Of a DNA stretch of 64,000 nt, positions 35,221 to 45,101 are shown piece after piece. The stretch is taken from the NCBI GenBank assembly GCA_019358975.1, contig JAHHIL010000003.1, forward strand, positions 1-64,000, written 5' to 3'. Every line of letters starts with the position of its first letter. Position 1 is the stretch's first letter. The position numbers were made by a program, and so were the translations under genes. Below the pieces are notes generated by a model. It was not told the origin of the DNA and ran no database searches. It saw only the letters and a program-made list of their open reading frames with translations. The DNA is from Trichocoleus desertorum ATA4-8-CV12. GTDB taxonomy: Bacteria > Cyanobacteriota > Cyanobacteriia > FACHB-46.

Positions 35221-35582
35221 TTTGTTGCAGCCGTAATGTTGTGCTTTGGTCGTGGCTATGGTTAAAGCACTTGGTTTAAAGCATTGTTCCCATCTGCTGA
35301 CTATGCACCGCTAGCTTCATCCCCCATACCAATCCTTTAAACAAACAGCTAGAGCATTTTTCCTGGTACAACCTATAGATTCTGCTCAATGCCAGAGCTT
35401 TATTGATGCGATCGCTTTCCTAGGTTAGAAGCCAAGCATTTTGAGTTGCGTTAAGTTGAGACAGCGCTCTACAAATCAAAAACTCTTAAAATTACACTCA
35501 ACTCTGCTTAAGCAGCTTAGTAATAGCGCTATTCACAAGTTTTATGGAAATGTAGACAAAGTAATCGGCGAGGGGTGGAACT
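35221..35582. other. Intergenic region upstream of the invertase gene
   Basis: About 360 bases between divergent genes, AT-rich, with no supported gene. It must carry the promoters of both the CPBP gene and the invertase gene. AGGGG at 35571-35575 is a ribosome binding site 7 bases before the TTG start at 35583. Confidence 0.6.
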
Positions 35583-36995
35583 TTGGGCAAAGCAACTCTA
35601 GAACAACAAGCATCAGAAGTGGCCAAATCAGCGCTCGACCAACAGGCATGGGAAGCCCTAGAACAGTCCATTATTTATTACCAAGACCGTCCTGTAGGTA
35701 CAGTGGCGGCCCGCGATCCAGAACTCACAGCCCTTAATTACGATCAGTGCTTCATTCGTGACTTTGTTTCTTCTGCCCTCGTCTTCCTGATCAGGGGCAG
35801 AACCGACATTGTTCGCAATTTCCTAGAAGAAACCCTCAAGCTGCAACCTAAGAAACGCCAGTTTGACTGCTCCAAACCAGGCCGTGGCTTGATGCCAGCC
35901 AGCTTCAAGGTTGAGTCATCCCACGGGCACGAACGGCTCAAGGCAGATTTTGGGGAACATGCGATCGCTAGGGTTGCTCCGGTTGACTCTTGCCTATGGT
36001 GGCTAATTTTGCTCCGGGCTTATTTCAAAGCTACCCACGACGAAGAATTAGTCAGTCGAGAAGATTTCCAGCAAGGGATTCGGCTGATTGTTGAGCTTTG
36101 CCTGGTCGCTCGGTTCGATATGTACCCCACACTGCTGGTTCCAGACGGCGCTTGCATGATTGATCGTCGAATGGGGCTTTATGGTCACCCGCTAGAAATT
36201 CAATCTCTGTTTTATGCCGCGTTGCGCTCTGCCCAAGAGTTGTTGCTGCCTACCAAGCACAATCGATATTTCATCGACGCGGTCAACTCTCGCTTGGAGC
36301 CAGTCACTAAGCACATCCGCGAAAACTACTGGCTCGACACCCACCGCCTCAACGTCATTTACCGCTACAAGGTAGAAGAGTATGGCGAGCAGGCTCTCAA
36401 CCAGTTCAATATCTACTCCGATTCCATTCCGTTCTATCAACTCACCGAGTGGCTACCCACAGAAGGGGGCTACTTAGCAGGCAACCTCGGCCCCTCCCAA
36501 ATTGACTGCCGTTTCTTTGCCGTGGGCAACCTGATGGCTGTACTTTCTGGCCTGTCGAGCAAGAAGCAATCTCAAGGAATTTTGCAGCTCATCGAATCCC
36601 GTTGGGAAGATCTAGTTGGAGACATGCCGATGAAGCTTTGTTATCCAGCCCTAGAAGATCAAGGCTGGAAAATTCTCACTGGATGTGACCCCAAAAATCG
36701 ACCTTGGTCTTATCACAATGGCGGCAGTTGGCCCGTTTTACTTTGGATGTTGGCAGCAGCAGCCCAGAAGGCAGGTCGGCCAGAAATTGGCAAACAAGCC
36801 CTCAAAATTGCCGAGGATCGCTTAGCTGAGGACGAATGGCCCGAATATTATGACGGCAAAAACGGGCGGCTGATTGGTAAAGAAGCCAGAAGATACCAAA
36901 CCTGGACGATCGCGGGTTATTTACTCGCCAAAGAGATCATTCAGAAACCCAGCAACCTCTCGCTCATTTGTTTCGAGGAATTGGAGTTTGCTTAA
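35583..36995 (+). CDS. Alkaline/neutral invertase, GH100
   Basis: A 470-residue cytosolic sucrose-hydrolysing enzyme. It matches the GH100 family over its length: [99 protein letters not shown] and [14 protein letters not shown]. The acid and nucleophile Asp/Glu positions expected in the (alpha/alpha)6 barrel are in these conserved blocks, but I do not assign them individually. The start is TTG at 35583, supported by AGGGG just upstream; an in-frame TAA at 35562 prevents an earlier start. Neutral invertases split sucrose to glucose and fructose. Confidence 0.93.
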   Translation: MGKATLEQQASEVAKSALDQQAWEALEQSIIYYQDRPVGTVAARDPELTALNYDQCFIRDFVSSALVFLIRGRTDIVRNFLEETLKLQPKKRQFDCSKPGRGLMPASFKVESSHGHERLKADFGEHAIARVAPVDSCLWWLILLRAYFKATHDEELVSREDFQQGIRLIVELCLVARFDMYPTLLVPDGACMIDRRMGLYGHPLEIQSLFYAALRSAQELLLPTKHNRYFIDAVNSRLEPVTKHIRENYWLDTHRLNVIYRYKVEEYGEQALNQFNIYSDSIPFYQLTEWLPTEGGYLAGNLGPSQIDCRFFAVGNLMAVLSGLSSKKQSQGILQLIESRWEDLVGDMPMKLCYPALEDQGWKILTGCDPKNRPWSYHNGGSWPVLLWMLAAAAQKAGRPEIGKQALKIAEDRLAEDEWPEYYDGKNGRLIGKEARRYQTWTIAGYLLAKEIIQKPSNLSLICFEELEFA

Positions 36996-37012
36996 AGCTC
37001 TATAAAATAAAA

Positions 37013-37048
37013 AAGAAAGAGGGATACAAGTGCTGTACCCCTCTTCTT
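37013..37048. terminator. Bidirectional terminator between the invertase and pntB
   Basis: AAGAAAGAGGGATAC pairs with GTACCCCTCTTCTT with small mismatches around AAGTGCT. A-rich and T-rich edges flank it on both sides, so it can serve both convergent transcripts. Confidence 0.75.
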
Positions 37049-37066
37049 ACGTTTAAAGTCTCTAAC

Positions 37067-38467
37067 TTAGAGTTGTTTCACTTCCGAAACCAACTTGTCT
37101 ACCACTTCTTTGGCACCGCCAAACATCATCATCGTTTTGTCCTTGTAGAACAAATCGTTATCAACTCCCGCAAAGCCCGTGCTCATTCCCCGCTTAATCA
37201 CAATTGTGTGTAGTGCCTTGTCTACTTCTAAAATGGGCATACCGTAGATCGGGCTGCTAGCATTATCCCGTGCCGCTGGATTCACGACATCGTTGGCTCC
37301 AATTACCAAGGCCACATCCGTGCGATCGAGGTCTGGGTTAATGTCTTCCATGTCGCAGAGCTGGGGGTAAGGCACATTCGCTTCGGCTAGCAACACATTC
37401 ATGTGACCAGGCATCCGACCCGCTACCGGATGGATGGCGTACTTCACAGTCACATTCAGTCTTTCCAATTGGTCAGCCAGCTCTCGGACTGAGTGTTGAG
37501 CTTGAGCAACTGCCATGCCATATCCCGGTACAATCACCACTGAGCGAGCATAGCCCAGCATCATTGCGCCTTCTTCTGGGTCGATGGAGTGAATCACTTT
37601 GTCGCCCTGAGCGCCTTCGGCTGTAGTTGCAGCAACACCACTGCCAAAAGCACTGAACAGCACATTAGTGAGGGATCGGTTCATCGCCTTACACATAATC
37701 TGGGTCAAAATGATCCCAGAGGCACCGACTAAAGCACCCGCGATGATCAGCATGTTGTTACCCAGGATGAACCCTGCCGCACTAGCCGCCAAGCCAGAGT
37801 AAGAGTTCAGTAGCGAAATGACGACTGGCGTATCTGCTCCCCCAATCGGGATCACAAATAGCACACCCAAAAGTAAGGAAATGCCAACCAATCCTAGAAA
37901 GATAGAAGCGTTGTGAGGTTCAACTATTAGGTAGGCACTGCCTGCCAAAAAGATCAGCAAGAGCGAGAGGTTAAAAGGCTGTTGGAACCCGAAGGTAATA
38001 GGGGCACCGGGCATAATGCCTTGCAACTTGGCGAAAGCAACCAAACTACCCGTGAGTGTTACCCCGCCAATTAGCACTCCTAAAATGGTGGTGATTGTGG
38101 CTTCTAGGGGCACTGCGGCGGCGGTGCCAAGTAGCCGCCAAAATTCAGCGATCGCGACTAGAGCCGAGGCAGCACCACCCAACCCATTGAGCAGACCCAC
38201 CATCTGGGGCATTTCGGTCATGGCGACTCTTTGGGCCGCGATCGCGCCGATCACAGAGCCAGCAGCGATCCCCAACAAAATCATTTCGTAGTTGAGGACG
38301 TTGCGATCGAGCAAGGTAACAACGATGGCGATTAACATCCCAACTGCCGCGATCGTGTTGCCTTGGCGAGCTGTAGCGGGTGATCCCAAACGCTTCAGAC
38401 CAATAATGAATAGAGAAGAGGCAATTAAGTAGCTCAGTTCGATGCCAGTAGAACCAAAGTAGCTCAT
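37067..38467 (-). CDS. pntB: Proton-translocating NAD(P) transhydrogenase subunit beta
   Basis: 466 residues. Nine or so TM helices fill residues 1-265. The NADP-binding domain (dIII) follows from about 285: VVIVPGYGMAVAQAQHSVREL, VKYAIHPVAGRMPGHMNVLLAEANVPY, ALVIGANDVVNPAARDNASSPIYGMPILEVDKA, KRGMSTGFAGVDNDLFY and MMFGGAKE. These are complete and typical. The enzyme transfers hydride from NADH to NADP+ using the proton gradient, or the reverse. Its start overlaps the pntA2 stop by 4 bases. It is the last gene of the pntA1-pntA2-pntB operon. Confidence 0.96.
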   Translation of the reverse strand: MSYFGSTGIELSYLIASSLFIIGLKRLGSPATARQGNTIAAVGMLIAIVVTLLDRNVLNYEMILLGIAAGSVIGAIAAQRVAMTEMPQMVGLLNGLGGAASALVAIAEFWRLLGTAAAVPLEATITTILGVLIGGVTLTGSLVAFAKLQGIMPGAPITFGFQQPFNLSLLLIFLAGSAYLIVEPHNASIFLGLVGISLLLGVLFVIPIGGADTPVVISLLNSYSGLAASAAGFILGNNMLIIAGALVGASGIILTQIMCKAMNRSLTNVLFSAFGSGVAATTAEGAQGDKVIHSIDPEEGAMMLGYARSVVIVPGYGMAVAQAQHSVRELADQLERLNVTVKYAIHPVAGRMPGHMNVLLAEANVPYPQLCDMEDINPDLDRTDVALVIGANDVVNPAARDNASSPIYGMPILEVDKALHTIVIKRGMSTGFAGVDNDLFYKDKTMMMFGGAKEVVDKLVSEVKQL

Positions 38468-38757
38468 GCCTTCACCTCTTTTTTCTTAAACATTTGCAGC
38501 ATCCGGTCTGTAACTAGAAAGCCACCGACAACGTTGATTGTTGCCAGAACGATGGCAATCAAGCCCAAAATGACGCTTAGGTTCGAATCTCTAGGGCCAG
38601 CTACTAGAAGTGCACCAATCACAGCGATCCCAGAGATGGCATTAGAGCCAGACATCAGGGGTGTATGGAGCGTGGGCGGTACTTTGTTGATCACTTCCAC
38701 CCCTATAAAAGAGGCAAGGACAAAAACGACGAGTCCTGCAATTAATCCTGCTGCCAT
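38464..38757 (-). CDS. pntAB: NAD(P) transhydrogenase subunit alpha part 2 (membrane)
   Basis: 97 residues, three TM helices: LIAGLVVFVLASFIGVEVINKVPPTLHTPLMSGSNAISG-type core and NVVGGFLVTDRMLQMFKKKE. This is the C-terminal membrane part of the alpha subunit encoded as a separate gene, as in many cyanobacteria. The segment HTPLMSGSNAISG is highly conserved. It starts 4 bases after pntA1 and overlaps pntB by 4 bases. Confidence 0.95.
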   Translation of the reverse strand: MAAGLIAGLVVFVLASFIGVEVINKVPPTLHTPLMSGSNAISGIAVIGALLVAGPRDSNLSVILGLIAIVLATINVVGGFLVTDRMLQMFKKKEVKA

Positions 38758-38761
38758 TACG

Positions 38762-39937
38762 TTAGTGGCTCCTTTCCATTATTTGTTCGTTTGCTGCTGC
38801 CAAGGCATCCTTAATCCGCTGGTTGCGAATTTCTCCCGCATGGGTGATGCAAGCCGCATCGATAATGTCGTCAGCAAAGTTCAGATTTAGCACTTGGTCT
38901 TTCACCAGATGCTGCACTAAGGTCAAGACGTTCTTGGCATACATTTGGCTGGCGTGAATAGGCACCGAAGAAGGCAGGTTGATGGGGCCAATTACAGTCA
39001 CACCATTTACTAGTACGTCCTTTCCTGGCTTCGTACAGGCGCAGTTGCCGCCTTGCTCTGCTGCTAAATCCACGATCACTGAGCCTGGTTTCATTTGAGC
39101 CACCATTTCTTCAGTGACGAGCAGGGGTGCTTTTCTGCCAGGAACTTGAGCGGTGGTAATCACAGCATCGGCGGTCTTGACATGCTCAGCAACTACTTCA
39201 CGCGATCGCTGTTTAGCGGCCTCAGAAATTTCTTTGGCGTATCCACCTGCCGCTACCGTATCTTCTTCGATCGGGACTTCGACAAATTTTGCCCCTAAGC
39301 TTTGCACTTCTTCCTTAACCGCAGGACGAATGTCAAATGCTTCTACCACAGCACCCAAACGACGAGCAGTGGCGATCGCTTGCAAACCTGCCACTCCCGC
39401 CCCCATGATAAACACCTTGGCAGGGGGGATCGTTCCCGCCGCTGTGGTCAACATAGGGAAGTACTTGGGTAAGGCAGCAGCAGCAATCAAAACAGCTTTA
39501 TAGCCCGCCACACTCGCTTGAGACGACAAAGCATCCATACTTTGCGCTCGCGTGGTACGTGGAATCATTTCCATACTGAAAGCTGTCACTTTGCGATCTG
39601 CCAACCGTTGAGCTAAGGTCGGAGTCCCTAAGGGATCAAGGAAACCAATGACTACTTGGCCCTCTCGCAACAAATCGGCCTCATGCTGTCCATCCCCACG
39701 TTCTTGAAGCGGTGATACTTTCAGGAGCACGTCAGCCTCTCCCCAAAGAGCCGCTGTATCGCTCACAATTCTGGCTCCAGCGGCTTCGTAGATATCATCC
39801 GAGAAGCAAGCTCGTTCTCCAGCCCCCGCTTCAACCAAAACTTCTATTCCCTGCTTCACTAAACGAGCAACCGTATCTGGGATCAAGGCAACCCGACGCT
39901 CACCGACTTCACTTTCTTTAGCAACTGCTATTTTCAT
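38762..39937 (-). CDS. pntAA: NAD(P) transhydrogenase subunit alpha part 1 (NAD domain)
   Basis: A 391-residue soluble domain. It has VAKESEVGERRVALIPDTV, the NAD-binding Rossmann motif VFIMGAGVAGLQAIATARRLGA, VEAFDIRPAVKEEVQSLGA, VITTAQVPGRKAPLLVTEEMV and VIVDLAAEQGGNCACT. It binds NAD(H) and works with pntA2 and pntB. It is the first gene of the operon. The upstream region is long (over 1 kb) and AT-rich. Confidence 0.96.
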   Translation of the reverse strand: MKIAVAKESEVGERRVALIPDTVARLVKQGIEVLVEAGAGERACFSDDIYEAAGARIVSDTAALWGEADVLLKVSPLQERGDGQHEADLLREGQVVIGFLDPLGTPTLAQRLADRKVTAFSMEMIPRTTRAQSMDALSSQASVAGYKAVLIAAAALPKYFPMLTTAAGTIPPAKVFIMGAGVAGLQAIATARRLGAVVEAFDIRPAVKEEVQSLGAKFVEVPIEEDTVAAGGYAKEISEAAKQRSREVVAEHVKTADAVITTAQVPGRKAPLLVTEEMVAQMKPGSVIVDLAAEQGGNCACTKPGKDVLVNGVTVIGPINLPSSVPIHASQMYAKNVLTLVQHLVKDQVLNLNFADDIIDAACITHAGEIRNQRIKDALAAANEQIMERSH

Positions 39938-40966
39938 GAACTCTCCTTCGTAATCAATAACTCGCCACTTCTAGAAGCAGCAATTTAAGGTGGTGAAATT
40001 TTGACTTCTATACAGCCTGAATTTTGAGGCGGATCTCAGCTTTTAAGACAAAGTGAAATCTAGCCAGTATAAATTCATAGACGTAAATTCATTTCGAGCA
40101 AAGCAAAAATTATAGGAGGGCGATCGCTCACTTGCGCTTGTCAGAATACACATCAGGCATGAAGTGAATCTGTTCTATTACTAACATTAATAAAAACAAA
40201 GCTTTGAACGCTCTCTCAGCACCAAACCAACCATTTTAGCCAAGCTACATTTCTGACCAACGAATCGCCAAACCTTAACTTCCAAGTGTGATGCTGGTTG
40301 CAATAGCGCTCCTGCTATTATTCTCCCTTTCCCATCCAGCGATCGCGCCTTGTCCAAAGACAAGCTCTACTTCCTCTTGGCTAACTCGGCCATATTGTCC
40401 TAAGCAATCATGACAGATGGGGTCAGCTTGTAAATTGACTTGACTTACTCGACTTAAAAAAAACAATTCTAGGGATTCCCAGCTAAGCGTAGAGGTGTAT
40501 TTCGCATAGTAGGTTGATCCCCAAAATCCGATAGGTATCTTTAACTTGTTTTAATAGATTTCAATATTTAAAGACACAACTTTGAAGACAGCATCAATGG
40601 AACCAAGTTCTTTGGTTGCAGCAAGCTGAGCCATTTTCTGCTAAATGTCCGCTCTCATCACCTAGGAGAAATTTTGCAACTTTTTTAGTCCTGTTTTAGG
40701 TCTGTAATTTAGATATGTCATGAGTTTTATGCATCATCTCATGCCTAAAATCCATGACCATCCAAGCTCATCAATTTAGTAACCTACGCTAGTACTTTTT
40801 GCCGACCTCATGAGCCTAAAGTTGGGTCTAGGTTCAGGCAGAGGGCACTTTTTAGTAGGCGTATCGTCACCCAGCTCAGGATGGAACTTGATCAATCCTG
40901 GTACAGTCAGTATTGGTGAAGTTTTGCAACTCAACGACTCAACCCTATTGTCCAACCACAAGGCTT
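39938..40966. other. Long intergenic region between pntAA and the DUF2808 gene
   Basis: About 1 kb with only one weak open frame (40275-40466, minus). It is AT-rich with long A and T stretches and one HIP1 site at 40122. It carries the promoters of the divergent pnt operon and DUF2808 gene. There is no recognisable RNA gene or repeat. Confidence 0.6.
40275..40466 (-). CDS. Possible small CxxC protein (uncertain)
   Basis: A 63-residue open frame starting at TTG: VNLQADPICHDCLGQYGRVSQEEVELVFGQG. The CHDC pair and the acidic SQEEVELVFG tail look more protein-like than random sequence. There is no clear ribosome binding site and I cannot name a family. It may be a shadow frame. Confidence 0.25.
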   Translation of the reverse strand: MFFLSRVSQVNLQADPICHDCLGQYGRVSQEEVELVFGQGAIAGWERENNSRSAIATSITLGS

Positions 40967-41500
40967 ATGTTCTCTAAAAAACTGACAGCTCGAAGCGCTT
41001 TTTCTACTCTCGCGATCGCAGGTTGCTTATTGGGTGCAATCCCTGCTGTCACGTTGGCTCAAAGCTTGCCTGGATTGACCATCTTTAGCGGCGTCAAGCC
41101 AGAATATCGGCTCAGCTACCGCTTGGACTTTGGGGGCCATACTAACGGTTGGGATCGCTACCGCCTCCGAGTTCCAGCCAAGAAAATGAAATTGGCAGTT
41201 GCCCAATTCAGTATTACCTATCCCGACTATTACAAAGGTAAATTCGATCAAAAAGACATGGAGATTCGGGTCAAAGGCAAGAGCGTACCCCTCCAAGAAG
41301 TCAATTGGAATAAAGAAAGTCGAGTTATTGAACTGATTCCTGAAGAACCCATTCCTGCTAACAGTGCAGTTGAGCTAGTCTTCTCTAACGTCAAAAATCC
41401 CTCTAGCCCTGGCATCTTTTATTTCAACTGTCAGATTCTATCTCCTGGAGATGTGCCGCTACTCCGTTACTTGGGCACTTGGGAAATGAGCATCAGCTAA
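40967..41500 (+). CDS. DUF2808 secreted protein
   Basis: The product is 177 residues from the ATG at 40967; the frame extends 18 codons upstream. The signal peptide is MFSKKLTARSAFSTLAIAGCLLGAIPAVTLAQS. The mature part has DFGGHTNGWDRYRLRVPAKKMKLAVAQFSITYPDYYKGKFD, a KSVPLQEVNWNKESRVIELIPEEPIPANSAVELVFSNVKNP-type segment and FYFNCQILSPGDVPLLRYLGTWEM. These fit DUF2808, a conserved cyanobacterial extracytoplasmic family of unknown function. It stands upstream of rpmH on the same strand. Confidence 0.85.
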   Translation: MFSKKLTARSAFSTLAIAGCLLGAIPAVTLAQSLPGLTIFSGVKPEYRLSYRLDFGGHTNGWDRYRLRVPAKKMKLAVAQFSITYPDYYKGKFDQKDMEIRVKGKSVPLQEVNWNKESRVIELIPEEPIPANSAVELVFSNVKNPSSPGIFYFNCQILSPGDVPLLRYLGTWEMSIS

Positions 41501-41581
41501 TCGAGCCAAATTCAGTGGTACGATGGTAGACTGTGGCTTTTTTCACGCTTATCGGTTAGCACGTTTGGAGCAACTTGGACT

Positions 41582-41719
41582 ATGACTAAGCGAACTTTTG
41601 GCGGTACCTCTCGAAAAAGAAAAAGAACTTCCGGATTCCGGGCTCGTATGCGCACTAAAAATGGCCAGCGAGTCATCAAAGCCCGCAGACAAAAAGGCCG
41701 CCAACGTCTTGCAGTCTAG
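41582..41719 (+). CDS. rpmH: Ribosomal protein L34
   Basis: A 45-residue basic protein: [19 protein letters not shown] then [26 protein letters not shown]. Length and sequence are those of L34. It is followed 41 bases later by rnpA, the usual rpmH-rnpA order. Confidence 0.97.
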   Translation: MTKRTFGGTSRKRKRTSGFRARMRTKNGQRVIKARRQKGRQRLAV

Positions 41720-41760
41720 GCATTATTCATCTCAATTAACGGAGTGGCTCGAAGACTGAC

Positions 41761-42135
41761 GTGTCCCTGCCCCAGTTAAATCGGCTCAAACGGCGACAAG
41801 ATTTTAGCGCTGTCTATCAAGGTGGAATTCGTCGCTCAACCGCGCATCTAACCTTACGAGCCTTAAATAAACAAGGCCATTTCAACCATTCCAGCCACTC
41901 TCAAGTATTACCCACTCAAATTGGTATTTCTGTTAGTCAGAAAGTCAGTAAACGTGCCGTAGTACGCAACCGCATTAAGCGGCAGATTCGGGCTGCTCTG
42001 CGACAATTCTTGCCTAAGTTATCCTTGGGCTGGCAGCTGGTGGTTGTGGTACGTCCCGCAGCCATTCAGTGCGATTATCATCAAATTCTGCGAGAATTAG
42101 AGCAGTTGTTGGCAGATGCTGAGGTCTTACGATAA
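41761..42135 (+). CDS. rnpA: Ribonuclease P protein component
   Basis: A 124-residue basic protein starting at GTG. It has LNRLKRRQDFSAVYQGGIR, a GISVSQKVSKRAVVRNRIKRQIRAALRQ segment with the RNR motif, and LVVVVRPAA. It helps RNase P RNA bind and process precursor tRNA 5' ends. The stop overlaps the start of the PH-domain gene. Confidence 0.95.
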   Translation: MSLPQLNRLKRRQDFSAVYQGGIRRSTAHLTLRALNKQGHFNHSSHSQVLPTQIGISVSQKVSKRAVVRNRIKRQIRAALRQFLPKLSLGWQLVVVVRPAAIQCDYHQILRELEQLLADAEVLR

Positions 42136-42533
42136 TGGCGATTAATGAGGAAGCGTACTACGAGGGTGGTCCTCACATTGGCGATCTGATCATTAACCTG
42201 TTACTGGGATTCACCATTATTTGTATCCCCCTCAGTGTCGGAGCAATTGTTCGCGCTTTGTGGGTTCGCTATCGCATTACCAACCGTCGGATCTCTGTAA
42301 CAGGGGGTTGGATGGGACGCGATCGCTCGGATATTATCTATTCCGAAATCGCCAAGGTGGTTACTGTACCTCGCGGACTGGGGGGCTGGGGCGATATGGT
42401 CATCACTCTCAAGGATGGCAGCCGTCTAGAGTTGCGATCGGTGCCTAAATTTAGAGAGGTCTACGATTACATCAATGAGAAGCTTTCCACCAGAGCTCAG
42501 CAAGCCAGTGGGGCGGTAGGTGCTAAATCTTAG
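42135..42533 (+). CDS. PH-domain (DUF/bPH2) membrane protein
   Basis: 132 residues. A hydrophobic helix (LIINLLLGFTIICIPLSVGAIVRALW) is followed by RYRITNRRISVTGGWMGRDRSDIIYSEIAKVVTVPRGLGGWGDMVITLKDGSRLELRSVPKF, which fits the bacterial PH domain. Its start base overlaps the rnpA stop (TAATG), so it is in the same operon. The family is often in this locus in cyanobacteria. Its function is unknown. Confidence 0.85.
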   Translation: MAINEEAYYEGGPHIGDLIINLLLGFTIICIPLSVGAIVRALWVRYRITNRRISVTGGWMGRDRSDIIYSEIAKVVTVPRGLGGWGDMVITLKDGSRLELRSVPKFREVYDYINEKLSTRAQQASGAVGAKS

Positions 42534-42661
42534 CCCTTAACCCTCCTAAGCTAAGAACCTGAAAACCCTTTCTTACCAACAGCGCAGTCTTAGTCTTGAC
42601 CATCCATTTTAGTCTTGATCAGCAATACGGTTGTTTGCGATCGCCTAGACTCGCCTCCTTT

Positions 42662-42682
42662 AGCCCTTAAAGGGCTTTATTT
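42662..42682 (+). terminator. Candidate terminator before yidC
   Basis: AGCCC and GGGCT flank TTAAA and are followed by TTATTTAT. It lies 130 bases after the PH gene stop and about 80 before yidC. It is a weak T-run, so possibly attenuation rather than full termination. Confidence 0.5.
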
Positions 42683-42763
42683 ATGTCAATGCCTCTCCAG
42701 GCTGAATTAATATTAGATAGATTAGATTAGAACATTCAGAGCACGTAGGTTGACTTAGAGCGA

Positions 42764-43906
42764 ATGGACTTCGGTGTAGGATTTCTCTCCAACAATGTCA
42801 TGCTGCCAATCCTGGACTTTTTCTACGGGATTGTGCCTAGTTACGGTCTAGCCATCGTGGCTCTGACACTAGTGATTCGCTTTGCCCTCTATCCTCTCAG
42901 CGCTGGCTCGATCCGGAGTATGCGCCGAATGCGCGTAACTCAACCCGTAATGCAAAAGCGGGTCAAGGAAATTCAAGAGCGTTACAAAGACGATCCGGCT
43001 AAACAGCAGGAGGAAATGAGCAAAATTTACAAAGAGTTCGGCAACCCACTGGCAGGCTGCTTTCCCGTTTTAGTGCAAATGCCTGTGCTATTTGCGCTCT
43101 TTGCAACTCTGCGTGGTTCACCGTTCTCAGATATAAACTACAGCGTCAATTTACAGATCTTGCCTCAGGAGCAGATCACTCAAGTTCAGCCTCAAGCATT
43201 TGCAACTGCCCCTCAGAACATCTTTGTCGCTGACAAAATTCATGCGCCCGTTGTGGCTCTGCTTCCTGGTGGTAACCGCTTAGCAGTAGGCGAGAAAACC
43301 AAAGTTGAATTTCAAACGGTAGAAGGTAAGCCGCTCAGTAGCCTGCTAAAAGAGCATTCCGAAACTGAAATTCAACCTCGCTGGACAATTACTAAAGGCG
43401 AAGAGCAAGTTCGCATTGATGAGAATGGCAATTTAGAGGCTTTACAACCTGGGGAAGCCACTATTCAGGGGGTGGTTCCTGGTCTAGCAGCCGACAAAGG
43501 CTTTCTCTTCATTGATGCGCTAGGACGAGTAGGCGCAATGGATGCAGATGGCACGATCCACTGGGATATTGTCGGCATGGTGCTCTTCTTTGGCGTTAGC
43601 TTGTACATCAACCAGCTCTTGTCAGGTCAAGGGCCCAATTCCAACCCCCAACAGGCGACGATCAACAAGATTACGCCCATTCTCTTTTCTGGGATGTTCT
43701 TGTTCTTCCCACTGCCAGCGGGCGTTCTGATGTATATGCTGTTGGCTAACATCTTCCAGACCTTCCAAACCTTTATCCTGTCACGCGAACCCCTACCGGA
43801 AAATCTGCAGAAGATTGTGGATGAAGAAGCTAAAACTTCCGGTGGCACTAGTACAGATAGAGAATCCCTACCTTTTGAACCAGGGCGAGCTAAGAAAAAA
43901 GCCTAG
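42764..43906 (+). CDS. yidC: Membrane protein insertase YidC
   Basis: A 380-residue YidC/Oxa1/Alb3 protein. It has the first core TM with [21 protein letters not shown], the cytosolic [43 protein letters not shown] hairpin region, [16 protein letters not shown] and the C-terminal TMs. About 140 residues (roughly 130-260) form an inserted lumenal domain with a Big-like core ([22 protein letters not shown]), typical of cyanobacterial YidC. It inserts membrane proteins into cytoplasmic and thylakoid membranes. Confidence 0.96.
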   Translation: MDFGVGFLSNNVMLPILDFFYGIVPSYGLAIVALTLVIRFALYPLSAGSIRSMRRMRVTQPVMQKRVKEIQERYKDDPAKQQEEMSKIYKEFGNPLAGCFPVLVQMPVLFALFATLRGSPFSDINYSVNLQILPQEQITQVQPQAFATAPQNIFVADKIHAPVVALLPGGNRLAVGEKTKVEFQTVEGKPLSSLLKEHSETEIQPRWTITKGEEQVRIDENGNLEALQPGEATIQGVVPGLAADKGFLFIDALGRVGAMDADGTIHWDIVGMVLFFGVSLYINQLLSGQGPNSNPQQATINKITPILFSGMFLFFPLPAGVLMYMLLANIFQTFQTFILSREPLPENLQKIVDEEAKTSGGTSTDRESLPFEPGRAKKKA

Positions 43907-43949
43907 TTCGATCAGTTAGGCAATTCACGTTCCGGAGGACAGTCGTCGC

Positions 43950-44477
43950 GTGCAACAAGGTCGAGAGTGGCTACAGGAGTTATTGAGATTAGTGGATCTG
44001 CCTGTAGATGTACAGGTTGCTGAGCAAGCATCCAGCAATTTGGGTTCTACAGAACCCACAACCAGTAACTCCCTAGAAGACAGAGCCAACTATTGGTTGA
44101 CTATTGACGAAACAGGGCTGACTCCAGAGCAAATTCAACAACTGACGGGGACTAATGGTGCTGTTCTGGACGCGATTCAATATCTTGCCAACACTATTCT
44201 TAATTTAGGTCAGGCTGAAGACCAGCAAAAAGCCTATACGATCGAGTTGGCAGGATATCGCGCCCGTCGTCAAGCCGAGTTACAGTCTATGGCAGAGCAG
44301 GCAGCCGAGCAAGTTAGACAAACAGGCCAAGAGGTTGAAATGAAGGCGCTCTCTTCCGCTGAGCGTCGGCAGATTCATACATTTTTGAAGTCTTATCCCG
44401 ACCTGGAAACTTATAGTCGGGGGCGAGAACCAGATCGGCGCTTGGTTGTGAAGCAGGCGCAGACAGAGACAAGCTAA
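43950..44477 (+). CDS. jag: Jag/KhpB-type KH-R3H RNA-binding protein
   Basis: A 175-residue protein starting at GTG (SD GGAGG at 43934). A KH-like domain is in the centre (LTPEQIQQLTGTNGAVLDAIQYLANTILN). The R3H domain follows (SSAERRQIHTFLKSYPDLETYSRGREPDRRLVV). Jag/KhpB proteins bind RNA and influence cell division or elongation. It is part of the rpmH-yidC cluster, as is usual. Confidence 0.93.
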   Translation: MQQGREWLQELLRLVDLPVDVQVAEQASSNLGSTEPTTSNSLEDRANYWLTIDETGLTPEQIQQLTGTNGAVLDAIQYLANTILNLGQAEDQQKAYTIELAGYRARRQAELQSMAEQAAEQVRQTGQEVEMKALSSAERRQIHTFLKSYPDLETYSRGREPDRRLVVKQAQTETS

Positions 44478-44569
44478 CTAAGCCTTCATCTACCGTTGCC
44501 CCGAAACTCAAAGCTATAAATTGCTAGGGTAGAGTAGCATCTCAACTTTTTGACTGGCACACAATCTGT

Positions 44570-45073
44570 ATGGACGCCATTTATATTCCTCAGCTAACAA
44601 GAGCTCCTGAGCAGACAGAAGTTCTTGAGTTTAAAGAGTTTCTTCCCGATCTAGAAACCCTGACCCCCGTTCAAGGCCAACTCAAGGTGACTCATCGGGG
44701 CAACTATTTGGAAGTTTCAGCGCAAGCCGAGACTATCATCACTTTGGCTTGCCACCGTTGTCTGCAAAACTACAATCATCGCTTGGTAGTGAATACTTCC
44801 GAGCTGATTTGGTTGGATGAAGCAGCAAGTGATGCAGATGCGATCATTTTAGATCGCGAGGTGGGAATGGAAGATTTGGTAGAAAGCTTGTCTCCTCAAG
44901 GTTCTTTTGATACTGGCAAGTGGCTCTATGAGCAATTGTGTCTTGCAATTCCCCAGCGACAGCTCTGTGATGAAGCGTGTGCTGGTATCCAGCTTTCGGA
45001 CTCACTCTCTACTTCAGGAACGGATCGTCGCTGGGCCTCTTTAGAAGCTTTGAAAAAACAGCTACCTTCTTGA
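44570..45073 (+). CDS. yceD: DUF177/YceD-family protein
   Basis: A 167-residue protein. Two CxxC-type pairs are present: LACHRCLQNYNH, and LCDEACAG near the C-terminus. Other conserved segments are EDLVESLSPQGSFDTGKWLYEQLCLAIPQ. The family is linked to ribosome biogenesis and 23S rRNA processing in bacteria, and in plants and cyanobacteria to rRNA accumulation. It is followed by the Ycf46-like ATPase gene in the same direction. Confidence 0.9.
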   Translation: MDAIYIPQLTRAPEQTEVLEFKEFLPDLETLTPVQGQLKVTHRGNYLEVSAQAETIITLACHRCLQNYNHRLVVNTSELIWLDEAASDADAIILDREVGMEDLVESLSPQGSFDTGKWLYEQLCLAIPQRQLCDEACAGIQLSDSLSTSGTDRRWASLEALKKQLPS

Positions 45074-45101
45074 TGTCGTTGTCCTGAGTTGGGTCTTCCT
45101 T

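Noticed and set aside
38581-38600. GTTCGAATC resembling a tRNA T loop
   Set aside because: It lies inside pntAB coding sequence with no cloverleaf around it.
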